The notes: generated by a model not told the origin, from the sequence alone. Positions 18,109 to 26,331 are shown, counted from the stretch's first letter. The stretch: DNA of 34,032 nucleotides from Lachnospiraceae bacterium (GCA_029067205.1 JAIEEY010000378.1:1-34032); one strand, 5' to 3'. Numbers and translations: made by a program.

Positions 18109-18960
18109 ATGGACAATGCATTTAATTCTCCAGCGCAGGTGCTGGAAGCAAATATGAAGGCGGGAGAGGGCAAGGTAAAGCTTCCTTTATTGAAGTGCAT
18201 ACTGCTCGGCATTATGGCAGGCGCGTTTATTGCATTTGGCGGTGCATCGAGCAATGCAGCAGTACATAATATCGCCAATCAGGGATTATCTAAGACACTT
18301 GCGGGCTGCATATTCCCAGTAGGTCTCATGATGATCGTTTTTGTTGGGGGCGAACTTTTTACAGGGGACTGCCTGGTGATTGCCGGAGTGGTCGGCAAAC
18401 GGTTCAATGCACTTGCGATGATCAAGATACTTGTCATTGTATTTTTCAGCAACATGGTTGGTGCAGTTCTGATTGCGACTCTTGTATATTTCAGTGGTCT
18501 TCTGGATTATACAGATGGAGCGCTGGGTGCTTTTACGATCAAGGTAGCTTATGGAAAGGCGACGATCACACCGTTTAAGGCGGTTTGTTCTGGAATACTC
18601 TGCAATATCCTCGTGTGCATGGCTGTGCTGATGGCTACTGCCGCAAAGGATATCGCAGGCAAGGTGTGGGCAATCTTTTTTCCAATCAGTGCTTTTGTCA
18701 TTGGCGGTTGGGAGCACTGTGTAGCCAATATGTTTTATATTCCAGCAGGCATCATTGCAAGTACAAACAGTACATATGCAGCAAGAGCAGAGGAGTTATA
18801 TGGTATCACGGCTGACCAGATTGCTGCAAATCTGAATATAGGTGGTTTTGTGTCTAATCTGATACCAGTCACGATCGGAAATATTCTTGGCGGTATGGTG
18901 TTTATTGCACTTCCATTGTATGCAATCCATAAAAGCAAGCTGGTCAATAAGACGAAGTAG
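18109..18960 (+). CDS. Formate/nitrite transporter (FocA/NirC family)
   Basis: FNT proteins are pentameric channels that move formate, nitrite or related small monovalent anions across the membrane. This 283-residue protein has about six hydrophobic helices and family features: a small-residue-rich first helix (GAFIAFGGASSNAAVHN), the GELFTGDCLV segment in helix 2, and a GGWEHCVANMFYIP segment carrying the conserved His of the selectivity region. ATG 18109 has AAAAGGAG nearby. It has its own promoter. In a fermentative Clostridium-type organism, export of formate made by pyruvate formate-lyase is the likeliest job, but no such gene is adjacent. Formate, nitrite and hydrosulfide members cannot be told apart here. 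Confidence 0.92.
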   Translation: MDNAFNSPAQVLEANMKAGEGKVKLPLLKCILLGIMAGAFIAFGGASSNAAVHNIANQGLSKTLAGCIFPVGLMMIVFVGGELFTGDCLVIAGVVGKRFNALAMIKILVIVFFSNMVGAVLIATLVYFSGLLDYTDGALGAFTIKVAYGKATITPFKAVCSGILCNILVCMAVLMATAAKDIAGKVWAIFFPISAFVIGGWEHCVANMFYIPAGIIASTNSTYAARAEELYGITADQIAANLNIGGFVSNLIPVTIGNILGGMVFIALPLYAIHKSKLVNKTK

Positions 18961-18979
18961 TGAAGTTTGAGACAATTTA

Positions 18980-19080
18980 CCTTTGAGTGAAGACCGAATT
19001 TGTCGGTGCAGGAAATGTTTTGCTCAAAGGAGCAAAGTGAAGTAAAAGAATCGGGCAGGGACACCTGCTCGATTTGTTGT
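18980..19080 (+). ncRNA. Structured segment ending in a terminator-like hairpin
   Basis: An outer stem CCTTTGAG (18980-18987) / CTCAAAGG (19023-19030) encloses an inner hairpin ACCGA (18993-18997) / TCGGT (19003-19007). Twenty bases later ATCGGGCAGG (19050-19059) pairs with CCTGCTCGAT (19064-19073), followed by TTGTTG. It may be only the 3' end of the channel mRNA, or a regulatory RNA before greA. I match it to no known riboswitch. Confidence 0.45.
19050..19079 (+). terminator. Terminator between the formate channel gene and greA
   Basis: A 10-bp stem with one G-U pair and a 4-base loop is followed by the T-rich run TTTGTTGT. The U-tract is interrupted, so efficiency may be partial. Confidence 0.6.
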
Positions 19081-19107
19081 GAAGAGAGATGCGTTGTCGC
19101 AATATTT

Positions 19108-19135
19108 TTGTCACTTTCAAACTATTGATTAGTAT
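19108..19135 (+). promoter_or_regulatory. Possible greA promoter
   Basis: TTGTCA (19108-19113) and TAGTAT (19130-19135) have a 16-base spacer. Transcription would start inside or just before the leader hairpin, so the hairpin may be at the very 5' end of the mRNA or may be partly lost. Confidence 0.45.
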
Positions 19136-19170
19136 GCGTGCCGGAGCGCACGCGGGAGGGTATAAAAATG
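19119..19170 (+). repeat. Hairpin/Shine-Dalgarno leader element, copy 2
   Basis: This is the fullest copy. AAACTATTGATTAGTAT leads into a perfect 6-bp stem GCGTGC (19136-19141) / GCACGC (19148-19153) with loop CGGAGC, then GGGAGGG, TATAAAA and the greA ATG. It shares AAACTATTGATT plus the whole hairpin with copy 3. Confidence 0.7.
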
Positions 19171-19671
19171 AATGATAAACTGACAAGAAATGATATTAAA
19201 AAGATGGAAGAGGAGATCGAGCACAGAAAGCTCGTGATACGAAAAGAGGCATTGGAGGCGGTAAAGGAAGCAAGGGCGCAGGGCGACCTGAGTGAGAATT
19301 TTGAGTATTATGCTGCCAAGAAATACAAGAACCAGAATGAGAGTCGTATTCGTTATCTTGAACGGATGATCAAAACAGCACAGATTATTGAGGACGATGC
19401 CAAGGAGGATGAAATCGGTCTTAACAAGACAGTGGAGGTTGAATTTGTGGAGGATGGGACGATTGAGACATATCGTCTGGTAACTACAGTGCGGAACAAT
19501 CCACTGCAGGGACTCATCAGCATCGAATCTCCGATTGGGAAAGCGCTCACAGGTCATAAGTGCGGTGATACAGTGCATGTGCAGGTGAACAGCGATTTTG
19601 GCTATGATGTGGTTGTTAAGTCGGTGGAGAATACACCTGACGATGATTCGATTGAACTTAGGAAATTCTGA
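19168..19671 (+). CDS. greA: Transcript cleavage factor GreA
   Basis: GreA inserts its coiled-coil tip into the RNA polymerase secondary channel and stimulates cleavage of backtracked RNA. The 167-residue protein has the N-terminal coiled coil (1-78) with the tip motif GDLSENFEY, whose Asp40 and Glu43 match the catalytic acidic pair, and a C-terminal FKBP-like domain (about 85-167). I chose ATG 19168 because the GGGAGGG of the leader element lies 7 bases upstream; an in-frame GTG at 19138 lies inside the hairpin and is unlikely. It precedes an ABC-F gene by 88 bases. Confidence 0.93.
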   Translation: MNDKLTRNDIKKMEEEIEHRKLVIRKEALEAVKEARAQGDLSENFEYYAAKKYKNQNESRIRYLERMIKTAQIIEDDAKEDEIGLNKTVEVEFVEDGTIETYRLVTTVRNNPLQGLISIESPIGKALTGHKCGDTVHVQVNSDFGYDVVVKSVENTPDDDSIELRKF

Positions 19672-19759
19672 TATAAGTTCTGGATGGAAGGTGTTCTGTT
19701 TAGAATTAATCAAATCAGAGAATATAAAATGGATTGAAAACTGCGAAAGGGTATTATTA

Positions 19760-21607
19760 ATGAATCTTATCAATATAGAGAATATTACCAAGTACTATAC
19801 GGATACGCCGCTTTTTGGGGATGCTTCCTTTACGGTTGATGAGATGGAAAAGGTGGGAATCATAGGCATTAACGGCACAGGAAAAACGACTTTGTTGAAG
19901 ATGATCATAGGCATGGAGACACCGGACAAAGGTACAATCACAAGGGCAAACAATATCGTGATCCGGTATCTGCCACAGACACCGGATTTTCACAAGAATA
20001 CAAATGTGCTTGAGGCAGTCATGGAAGGCAATCTCACGCATGACAATGAATGGTCTCTGGAGAGTGATGCAAAGACAATGCTGCAAAAACTGGGCATCAG
20101 AGAATATGGGCAGAAAGTCGATACGATGTCGGGCGGGCAGCGCAAGAGAATAGCGCTTGCCAATACCTTATTGTCAAAAGCGGATGTACTGGTGCTTGAT
20201 GAGCCAACAAACCATTTGGATTCTTCCATGGCGGACTGGCTGGAGGAATATCTGAAAAACTTCCGAGGAGCCTTGGTCATGGTGACGCATGACAGGTATT
20301 TTCTTGATAGTGTGTCCAATAGGATTGTGGAGATCGACAAGGGAAAGATATATAGTTACCAGACAAACTACACAGGTTTTTTGGAGCTGAAGGCACAGCG
20401 AGAGGATATGGAGCTTGCCACAGAGCGGAAGAGACAAAGTATTCTGCGTGTGGAAATTGAGTGGATGAAGAGGGGGGCACGCGCCAGAAGCACCAAACAG
20501 AAGGCGCATATACAGCGTTATGAGAACTTAGCAGCGCAGAGAGGCCCACAGCAGGATGCGCAGCTGGAGTTGAGTTCGGTAACGACACGCATGGGAAAGA
20601 CAACAGTAGAATTAAAAAATATCACAAAGGGCTATGACGGAAAAAATCTGATCAACGATTTCAGTTACATCTTCCTGAAAAATGACAGGATCGGTTTTAT
20701 TGGGGAAAATGGCTGTGGAAAATCAACACTTATGAGAGTCATCTGCGGCATGGAACCACCAGACGCAGGTGAGGTTGTAACCGGGCAGACGATCAAGATC
20801 GGGTATTATGCACAGGAGATACGCAATGATGAAAGTGCAGGTCTTGCATATATGAAACCTGACATGCGTGTCATAGATTATATCAGGAATACTGCAGAGT
20901 ATGTGCAGACTATGGACGGTTCGATCTCTGCATCAGTTATGCTGGACAGGTTTCTGTTCCCGCCGGAGAAACAGTATGGGCTGCTCGGCAAGCTCTCTGG
21001 TGGGGAAAGACGCAGGCTGAATCTATTGCGTGTACTGATGGAGGCACCAAATGTGCTGATTCTCGATGAGCCTACCAATGATCTGGATATACAGACACTC
21101 ACTATTTTGGAGGATTATCTTGACCATTTTGATGGTATTGTGATTGTTGTTTCCCATGACCGCTATTTTCTGGACAGGGTTGTGAGACGGATTTTTGCGT
21201 TTCAGGAAGGTAAAATCAGACAGTACGAAGGTGGTTTTACAGATTATCAGGTGAAACTGATGGAAGAAGAGGGAAACAGTGTAGAAGCGTCCACAGATAA
21301 AAATATGGTGCGGACAGGAACAAAGGAATCCAGTGCAAGCTTAAAGAATGTAAAGAACCGTCAGGATAAACTTAAATTTACCTATAAAGAGCAAAAAGAA
21401 TATGAGTCAATTGAAGATGAAATTGCAGTATTGGAAGAAAAATTAGAAAAACTGGAAGCAGATATGGCAGAACATGCCAGTGATTTTGTGAAGTTGAATG
21501 AGCTTTCGAAAGACAAAGGGGATACAGAGCAGCTTCTTGAAGAGAAAATGGAACGCTGGATGTATCTGCAGGATTTGGCGGAGAAGATTGCGGAACAGAG
21601 CAGATGA
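19760..21607 (+). CDS. ABC-F ATPase, Uup-like
   Basis: ABC-F proteins are soluble, twin-cassette ATPases that act on ribosomes. This 615-residue protein has a first P-loop GINGTGKT (36-43), signature MSGGQRKRIALA and Walker B LVLDEPTNHLD, the inter-domain P-site linker (after WMKRGARARSTKQKAHIQRY), and a second cassette with GENGCGKST, LSGGERRRL and LILDEPTNDLD. The C-terminus (about 530-615) is a coiled coil starting KLKFTYKEQKEYE, typical of the Uup subgroup and not of the antibiotic-resistance subgroups. The start is ATG 19760 (AAAGGG upstream); an upstream in-frame start would overlap greA. Its exact role (translation quality control, transposon precise excision phenotype in E. coli) is not resolvable. 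Confidence 0.92.
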   Translation: MNLINIENITKYYTDTPLFGDASFTVDEMEKVGIIGINGTGKTTLLKMIIGMETPDKGTITRANNIVIRYLPQTPDFHKNTNVLEAVMEGNLTHDNEWSLESDAKTMLQKLGIREYGQKVDTMSGGQRKRIALANTLLSKADVLVLDEPTNHLDSSMADWLEEYLKNFRGALVMVTHDRYFLDSVSNRIVEIDKGKIYSYQTNYTGFLELKAQREDMELATERKRQSILRVEIEWMKRGARARSTKQKAHIQRYENLAAQRGPQQDAQLELSSVTTRMGKTTVELKNITKGYDGKNLINDFSYIFLKNDRIGFIGENGCGKSTLMRVICGMEPPDAGEVVTGQTIKIGYYAQEIRNDESAGLAYMKPDMRVIDYIRNTAEYVQTMDGSISASVMLDRFLFPPEKQYGLLGKLSGGERRRLNLLRVLMEAPNVLILDEPTNDLDIQTLTILEDYLDHFDGIVIVVSHDRYFLDRVVRRIFAFQEGKIRQYEGGFTDYQVKLMEEEGNSVEASTDKNMVRTGTKESSASLKNVKNRQDKLKFTYKEQKEYESIEDEIAVLEEKLEKLEADMAEHASDFVKLNELSKDKGDTEQLLEEKMERWMYLQDLAEKIAEQSR

Positions 21608-21625
21608 AACCATATGGTGCAAAGT

Positions 21626-21673
21626 AAACTATTGATTGGTATGCGTGCGAGGCACGCGAGGGGTATAAATGTG
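21626..21673 (+). repeat. Hairpin/Shine-Dalgarno leader element, copy 3 (orphan)
   Basis: AAACTATTGATTGGTAT leads into GCGTGC (21643-21648) / GCACGC (21652-21657) with a GAG loop, then GAGGGGTATAAATGTG. The start codon context is kept, but only a four-codon frame (GTG to TGA) follows. It is not attached to any gene. Confidence 0.7.
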
Positions 21674-21700
21674 AAAAAAGTGTGAAGTGCGTAAAAGATA

Positions 21701-21729
21701 TTGACTTATTTTTTATCAGGGAATAAAAT
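21701..21729 (+). promoter_or_regulatory. marR promoter with a nearby palindrome
   Basis: TTGACT (21701-21706), 17 bases and TAAAAT (21724-21729) form a strong promoter. CAAACAGTTTG (21739-21749), an 11-base palindrome, lies at about the transcription start and is a candidate autoregulatory operator for the MarR protein. Confidence 0.7.
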
Positions 21730-21819
21730 GTTAGCACACAAACAGTTTGAAGACGAACAGATTTGAGCTGTGATAATAATGAATATGAAATCATTGCATG
21801 GGAAAGAGGTGGATACGAT

Positions 21820-22287
21820 ATGGACGGGTTTAATAGCTATTGCCGCAATATGCCTGAATCGAGAAAAATAGGGCATATGATCCGGGAATTAAATGGTGCA
21901 TTTAAGAGGAAATTTATAACATGCGGCATGGCAGAAGGGCTTGATGAGGTGACATTGATGCATGGCTGGATCATGGGATACCTTCATCATAATCAAGAGA
22001 GGGCGATCTATCAGAAGACGATTGAGTCAGATTTTTGCATCAAGAGATCCACAGTGACTACGATTTTACAGCTTATGGAGAAGAAAGGGTATATCAGGCG
22101 GGCAGCAGTGGAGGGAGATGCCAGACTGAAACAGATCTTTTTGACCGAACAGGGAAAAGAAATCGCGGCCAAGACAAAGGCAATGATTGAGAACATGGAG
22201 AACACAGTGATTGAGGGCATAGCGGATGAGAAACTCGACATTTTCTACGAAGTTGCACAAAAGCTTGTATCCAACATGAATCAATAG
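21820..22287 (+). CDS. MarR family transcriptional regulator
   Basis: MarR proteins are dimeric winged-helix repressors, often of drug export genes, released by small ligands or oxidation. The 155-residue protein has a winged helix at about 45-108: the recognition region SDFCIKRSTVTTILQLMEKK (70-89) and the wing with the near-universal Asp-Ala-Arg (DARLKQIFLT, 100-109). I chose ATG 21820 with AGAGGTGG upstream; a TTG at 21763 would add an unlikely 19-residue tail. It is transcribed with the two exporter genes that follow and is their likely regulator. Cys8, Cys35 and Cys73 are present, so redox sensing is possible but not shown. Confidence 0.9.
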   Translation: MDGFNSYCRNMPESRKIGHMIRELNGAFKRKFITCGMAEGLDEVTLMHGWIMGYLHHNQERAIYQKTIESDFCIKRSTVTTILQLMEKKGYIRRAAVEGDARLKQIFLTEQGKEIAAKTKAMIENMENTVIEGIADEKLDIFYEVAQKLVSNMNQ

Positions 22288-22320
22288 CCAAAGAAATCTA
22301 TGGCTATTTATTTATAGATT
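22283..22320 (+). promoter_or_regulatory. Pseudoknot-compatible RNA between marR and the exporter
   Basis: Stem 1 is AATAGCC (22283-22289) with GGCTATT (22302-22308). Stem 2 is AATCTAT (22295-22301), inside the first loop, with ATAGATT (22314-22320). The two can stack as an H-type pseudoknot or compete as alternative hairpins. The structure begins at the marR stop codon and ends 17 bases before the exporter ribosome site. Confidence 0.5.
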
Positions 22321-22348
22321 GAAATAATATGTGAATGGAGGGTTATTT

Positions 22349-24097
22349 ATGCTAAAGGTATTAGGCGCACAAATCAAGGAATTCAAAAAAGATTCCATAC
22401 TTACGCATGTTTTCATGATTTTGGAGGTTATCATGGAAATGATTATTCCGCTGCTGATGGCATCAATCATTGATGATGGTGTCAATTCAGGAAACCTGAA
22501 CCATATTTACAAGGTCGGTGGCTTAATGATCGTGGTGGCACTGATTGGATTGTGGGCGGGTCTTATGGGGGCGAAGTACGGTGCGAGGGCATCGACAGGC
22601 TTTGCGCGGAACCTCAGAAAGGCAATGTTTGAGAATATCCAGACATATTCATTCTCAAATATTGACAAGTATTCTACATCAAGCCTGATCACAAGACTGA
22701 CTACAGACGTGACAAACATGCAGAATTCATACCAGATGATACTGCGTATGGCAATGCGTGCTCCAGCGTCTATGATCATTGCAATGGTGATGGCATTCTC
22801 CATTAATGCGCGGCTTGCCAGCATTTATCTTGTGGCAGTGATTTTCCTTGCGATTTGTATTTCGTTCATTCTGCCAAGGGCAAACCAGTATTTCCGTCAG
22901 GTATTTGAAAAGTATGACGACCTGAATGCGAGTGTGCAGGAAAATGTGTCTGCGATCCGTGTTGTGAAGGCATATGTGCGTGAGGATTATGAGAAAGAAA
23001 AGTTTGCAAAGGCAAACCAGAATATCTACAACATGTTCCTGAAGGCAGAGAAGCTCGTTGTCATCAATATGCCATTGATGATGGCAACTGTATATAGTTG
23101 TATTCTTCTTATTTCATGGCTGGGAGCAAAGACCATCGTTGCGGGAGGTCTTACAACAGGCGAGATGATGAGCCTGCTGGCGTACTGCATGAATATTCTG
23201 ATGAGTCTCATGATGGTGTCGATGATTGTCGTTATGCTGTCCATGAGCTATGCCAGCGCAAAGCGTATTGCGGAGGTTTTGACTGAGCAGACGGACCTTA
23301 AGAACCCAGAGAAGCCTGTCATGGATGTGAAGGATGGAAGCATTGTGTTTCAGAATGTGTCATTTGCTTACAATAAGGACAGTAAACCGGTTCTGAACGA
23401 TATTAATCTGGACATCAAGTCAGGTGAGACCATCGGCATTATCGGCGGTACAGGAAGTGCGAAATCGAGTCTTGTCAATCTGATCAGCCGTCTGTATGAT
23501 GTCACATCAGGAGAACTGTTGGTGGGCGGTCTGGATGTGCGCAAATATGACATGGAGGCGCTTAGAAATCAGGTTGCAGTCGTATTGCAGAAAAATGTCC
23601 TTTTCAGTGGTACAATACTGGAAAACCTCCGCTGGGGTAACAAGGAAGCCACGGAGGAGGAATGTATCAGGGCATGCCAGCTTGCCTGTGCAGACGAGTT
23701 TATACAGAAAATGCCGGATAGATACAATACTTTTATTGAGCAGGGTGGTACCAATGTATCCGGAGGACAGAAACAGAGACTTTGTATCGCGAGGGCGTTG
23801 CTCAAAAAGCCAAAGATTCTGATACTCGATGACAGCACCAGTGCGGTGGACACTGCCACCGATGCCAAGATCAGAAAGGCATTTGCGGAGGAGATACCAG
23901 ACACAACCAAGCTGATTATCGCACAGAGAGTGAGCAGCGTACAGAATGCAGACCGTATCATTGTCATGGATAATGGTATGGTAACTGCATTTGGCACACA
24001 CGATGAGCTGCTCGGTAATAGTCCGATCTACCGTGAGGTATATGAATCACAGACAGGTGGAAATGCGGACTTTGATCAAAATGGAGGTGATAACTAA
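22349..24097 (+). CDS. ABC exporter half-transporter A (degenerate ATP site)
   Basis: This 582-residue half-transporter has a six-helix membrane domain (about 1-310) and a nucleotide-binding domain. The start is ATG 22349 after GGAGGG; a GTG 18 bases earlier is in frame. Its ATP site is non-canonical: Walker A reads GGTGSAKSS (366-374, Ala for the usual Gly) and Walker B reads LILDDSTSAVD, with Asp495 where the catalytic Glu is expected. The signature VSGGQ is intact. This is the pattern of the inactive-site partner in heterodimeric exporters such as LmrCD, BmrCD or TM287/288. Its stop overlaps the next start (TAATG). Confidence 0.92.
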   Translation: MLKVLGAQIKEFKKDSILTHVFMILEVIMEMIIPLLMASIIDDGVNSGNLNHIYKVGGLMIVVALIGLWAGLMGAKYGARASTGFARNLRKAMFENIQTYSFSNIDKYSTSSLITRLTTDVTNMQNSYQMILRMAMRAPASMIIAMVMAFSINARLASIYLVAVIFLAICISFILPRANQYFRQVFEKYDDLNASVQENVSAIRVVKAYVREDYEKEKFAKANQNIYNMFLKAEKLVVINMPLMMATVYSCILLISWLGAKTIVAGGLTTGEMMSLLAYCMNILMSLMMVSMIVVMLSMSYASAKRIAEVLTEQTDLKNPEKPVMDVKDGSIVFQNVSFAYNKDSKPVLNDINLDIKSGETIGIIGGTGSAKSSLVNLISRLYDVTSGELLVGGLDVRKYDMEALRNQVAVVLQKNVLFSGTILENLRWGNKEATEEECIRACQLACADEFIQKMPDRYNTFIEQGGTNVSGGQKQRLCIARALLKKPKILILDDSTSAVDTATDAKIRKAFAEEIPDTTKLIIAQRVSSVQNADRIIVMDNGMVTAFGTHDELLGNSPIYREVYESQTGGNADFDQNGGDN

Positions 24098-26001
24098 TGC
24101 CAGGACCAGGACGACAGGTGAGAGGACCAAGACCAAAGATTGAAAATCCCGGTAAGCTTTTTAAGAGGCTTATGGGATATGTGTTGAAAAATTATACCCC
24201 GCATGTGATCATTGTTGTCATATGTATTTTTGTGGGTGTATTGGCAAATATCCAGGGAACTTTATTTACACAGACATTGATCGATGAATATATCATGCCG
24301 CTTCTGGGAACGGAAAATCCAGATTTCTCAGGACTGGCGCATGCAATTTTCAGAGTGGCGTGCTTTTATGCCATAGGAGTACTTTCATCATATCTGTACA
24401 ACAGGATTATGATCAATGTGAGCCAGGGCACGATGCGCAATATCAGAAATGATATGTTTAACAAGATGGAAGCGTTGCCGATCAAGTATTTTGACACGCA
24501 CCCACACGGTGATATCATGTCAAGATACACCAATGATATTGATACTCTGAGACAGATGATCAGCCAGAGTATGCCTCAGTTTTTAAACAGTGCCATCACG
24601 ATTGTCAGCGTTTTTATCAGCATGGTTATCCTGAGTGTGCCCTTGACGATCACGACACTGATTATGGTTTCCATCATGCTTTTTGTCACCAAGAAGGCGA
24701 CCGGACTTTCTGGAAGGTATTTCATGGCGCAGCAGAAATCCCTCGGTGCAGTGAACGGCTTTGTCGAGGAAATGATGGAAGGGCAGAAGGTTGTCAAGGT
24801 GTTCTGTCATGAGGAAGAGAGCATGACACGTTTCAATGAGCTGAACGAGGAGCTTTTTGAGAGCGCTTATAATGCAAACCAGTTTGGCAACATGCTCGGT
24901 CCCATCAATTCACAGCTTGGAAATTTAAGCTATGTAGTGTGTGCAATTGTGGGTGGTATACTGGCACTGGGTAATATTGGTGGACTGACGCTCGGCGGAC
25001 TTGCAAGCTTCCTTACCTTTAATAAGAGCTTTAATATGCCAATTAACCAGGTTAGTCAACAGTTTAACTCCGTTGTCATGGCGCTGGCAGGTGCAGACCG
25101 AATTTTTAAGATGCTGGATGAGGAGCCGGAGGCAGATAATGGATATGTCTCTCTTGTCAATGCGGAGGAGATTAACGGAGAGATCCGGGAGACACAGAAG
25201 CATACTGGAATGTGGGCGTGGAAACATTACCACAAAGACAGCGATACGACAACTTACCAGCGGCTTGAGGGCGGTGTCGTGTTTGATGATGTTGACTTTG
25301 GATATACGGATGAAAAGATTGTACTTCATAATGTTAAGTTGTTCGCGGAGCCAGGGCAGAAGATTGCGTTTGTAGGTTCTACTGGTGCGGGCAAGACAAC
25401 GATCACGAATCTGATCAACCGTTTTTATGATATCCAGGATGGAAAAATACGATATGACAACATTAATGTCAATAAGATCAAGAAGGCGGATTTGCGCCGT
25501 TCGCTTGGTATCGTACTGCAGGATACACATTTGTTTACAGCTACGGTTATGGAAAATATCCGATACGGCAAACTGGATGCATCGGATGCTGAGGTTATCG
25601 CGGCAGCGAAACTTGCGAATGCGCATGATTTTATCGAGAAGCTTCCCGAAGGTTACAATACATTGTTAACTGGTGATGGCGCTAACCTGAGTCAGGGACA
25701 GCGGCAGCTCCTTGCCATCGCGAGAGCGGCGATCGCAGACCCGCCTGCGCTGATTCTCGATGAGGCGACAAGTTCCATCGACACACGTACAGAGAAAATC
25801 GTGCAGGATGGCATGGATAAGCTGATGAAAGGCAGGACGACATTTGTGATCGCACACAGACTTTCGACAGTCAAGAACAGTGACTGCATCATGGTACTAG
25901 AACAAGGTAGGATTATTGAGCGCGGTACACACGATGAGCTGATCGAGGCACAGGGCAAGTATTATCAATTGTATACAGGAAATGCGATTGCAGCGAATTA
26001 A
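24097..26001 (+). CDS. ABC exporter half-transporter B (catalytic partner)
   Basis: This 634-residue partner has a membrane domain (about 25-330), a family-typical extended linker with MWAWKHYHKD near 369-378, and a nucleotide-binding domain with Walker A GSTGAGKTT and Walker B LILDEATSSID, catalytic Glu556. Its signature is LSQGQ (531-535), the usual altered form in subunits that complete the degenerate site of partner A. The ribosome site GGAGGTGAT is near perfect and lies inside the end of the upstream gene. Together the pair should form one multidrug-type or lipid/peptide exporter controlled by the upstream MarR protein; the substrate is not predictable. Confidence 0.93.
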   Translation: MPGPGRQVRGPRPKIENPGKLFKRLMGYVLKNYTPHVIIVVICIFVGVLANIQGTLFTQTLIDEYIMPLLGTENPDFSGLAHAIFRVACFYAIGVLSSYLYNRIMINVSQGTMRNIRNDMFNKMEALPIKYFDTHPHGDIMSRYTNDIDTLRQMISQSMPQFLNSAITIVSVFISMVILSVPLTITTLIMVSIMLFVTKKATGLSGRYFMAQQKSLGAVNGFVEEMMEGQKVVKVFCHEEESMTRFNELNEELFESAYNANQFGNMLGPINSQLGNLSYVVCAIVGGILALGNIGGLTLGGLASFLTFNKSFNMPINQVSQQFNSVVMALAGADRIFKMLDEEPEADNGYVSLVNAEEINGEIRETQKHTGMWAWKHYHKDSDTTTYQRLEGGVVFDDVDFGYTDEKIVLHNVKLFAEPGQKIAFVGSTGAGKTTITNLINRFYDIQDGKIRYDNINVNKIKKADLRRSLGIVLQDTHLFTATVMENIRYGKLDASDAEVIAAAKLANAHDFIEKLPEGYNTLLTGDGANLSQGQRQLLAIARAAIADPPALILDEATSSIDTRTEKIVQDGMDKLMKGRTTFVIAHRLSTVKNSDCIMVLEQGRIIERGTHDELIEAQGKYYQLYTGNAIAAN

Positions 26002-26004
26002 AAT

Positions 26005-26022
26005 CCTTAAATTAAGGCTTTT
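26005..26022 (+). terminator. Weak terminator after the exporter operon
   Basis: CCTTAAATTAAGG followed by CTTTTT. The stem is short and AT-rich. Confidence 0.45.
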
Positions 26023-26027
26023 TGGGC

Positions 26028-26056
26028 TTTACTCTTTTATCGGAATCTGATATGAT
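26028..26056 (+). promoter_or_regulatory. Promoter for the small tandem ORFs
   Basis: TTTACT (26028-26033), 17 bases and TATGAT (26051-26056) with an upstream TG. It precedes the 60-residue ORF by 48 bases. Confidence 0.55.
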
Positions 26057-26103
26057 GAAGTTATAACAATCAGTACAGATTTTAGAAGAGGGTTGGTGAT
26101 TGT

Positions 26104-26286
26104 ATGACAGATAAAGAGATATTACAAAAAAATATTGAGGAATTTTCAAGGATTCAGGATTGGATGCAGTTGTCAGAAAAGGATTCCGAAGTCTACAAAT
26201 CTTTGAAAAAAAGATATATTGATCTGAAGGTGATCCTGACTTCTTCTGGTGTTAATCTTACAGAAATAGACAGAATCAAAGAATGA
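26104..26286 (+). CDS. Small hypothetical protein (60 aa), tandem copy 1
   Basis: I do not recognise this protein. It is short, charged and largely helical, with IEEFSRIQDWMQLSEKDSE, then KKRYIDLKVIL and the end GVNLTEIDRIKE. No signal peptide, membrane segment or Cys is present. The reality of the ORF is supported by a downstream copy (26332-26520) that preserves the same residues and the same leader (ATCAGTACAGAT before both). A regulatory or antitoxin-like partner role is only a guess; no toxin-like gene is beside it. Confidence 0.7.
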   Translation: MTDKEILQKNIEEFSRIQDWMQLSEKDSEVYKSLKKRYIDLKVILTSSGVNLTEIDRIKE

Positions 26287-26331
26287 TATTATGGTAACGA
26301 TCAGTACAGATATGAGAGAGTAGGCGATTGT

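Noticed and set aside
19129-19791. Minus-strand 220-codon ORF across greA
   Set aside because: It lies antisense to greA and the leader element, and its protein has no recognisable features.
22261-22287. Programmed frameshift at the marR end because of the pseudoknot
   Set aside because: No slippery heptamer lies 5-9 bases upstream, and the exporter gene has its own ribosome site and start.
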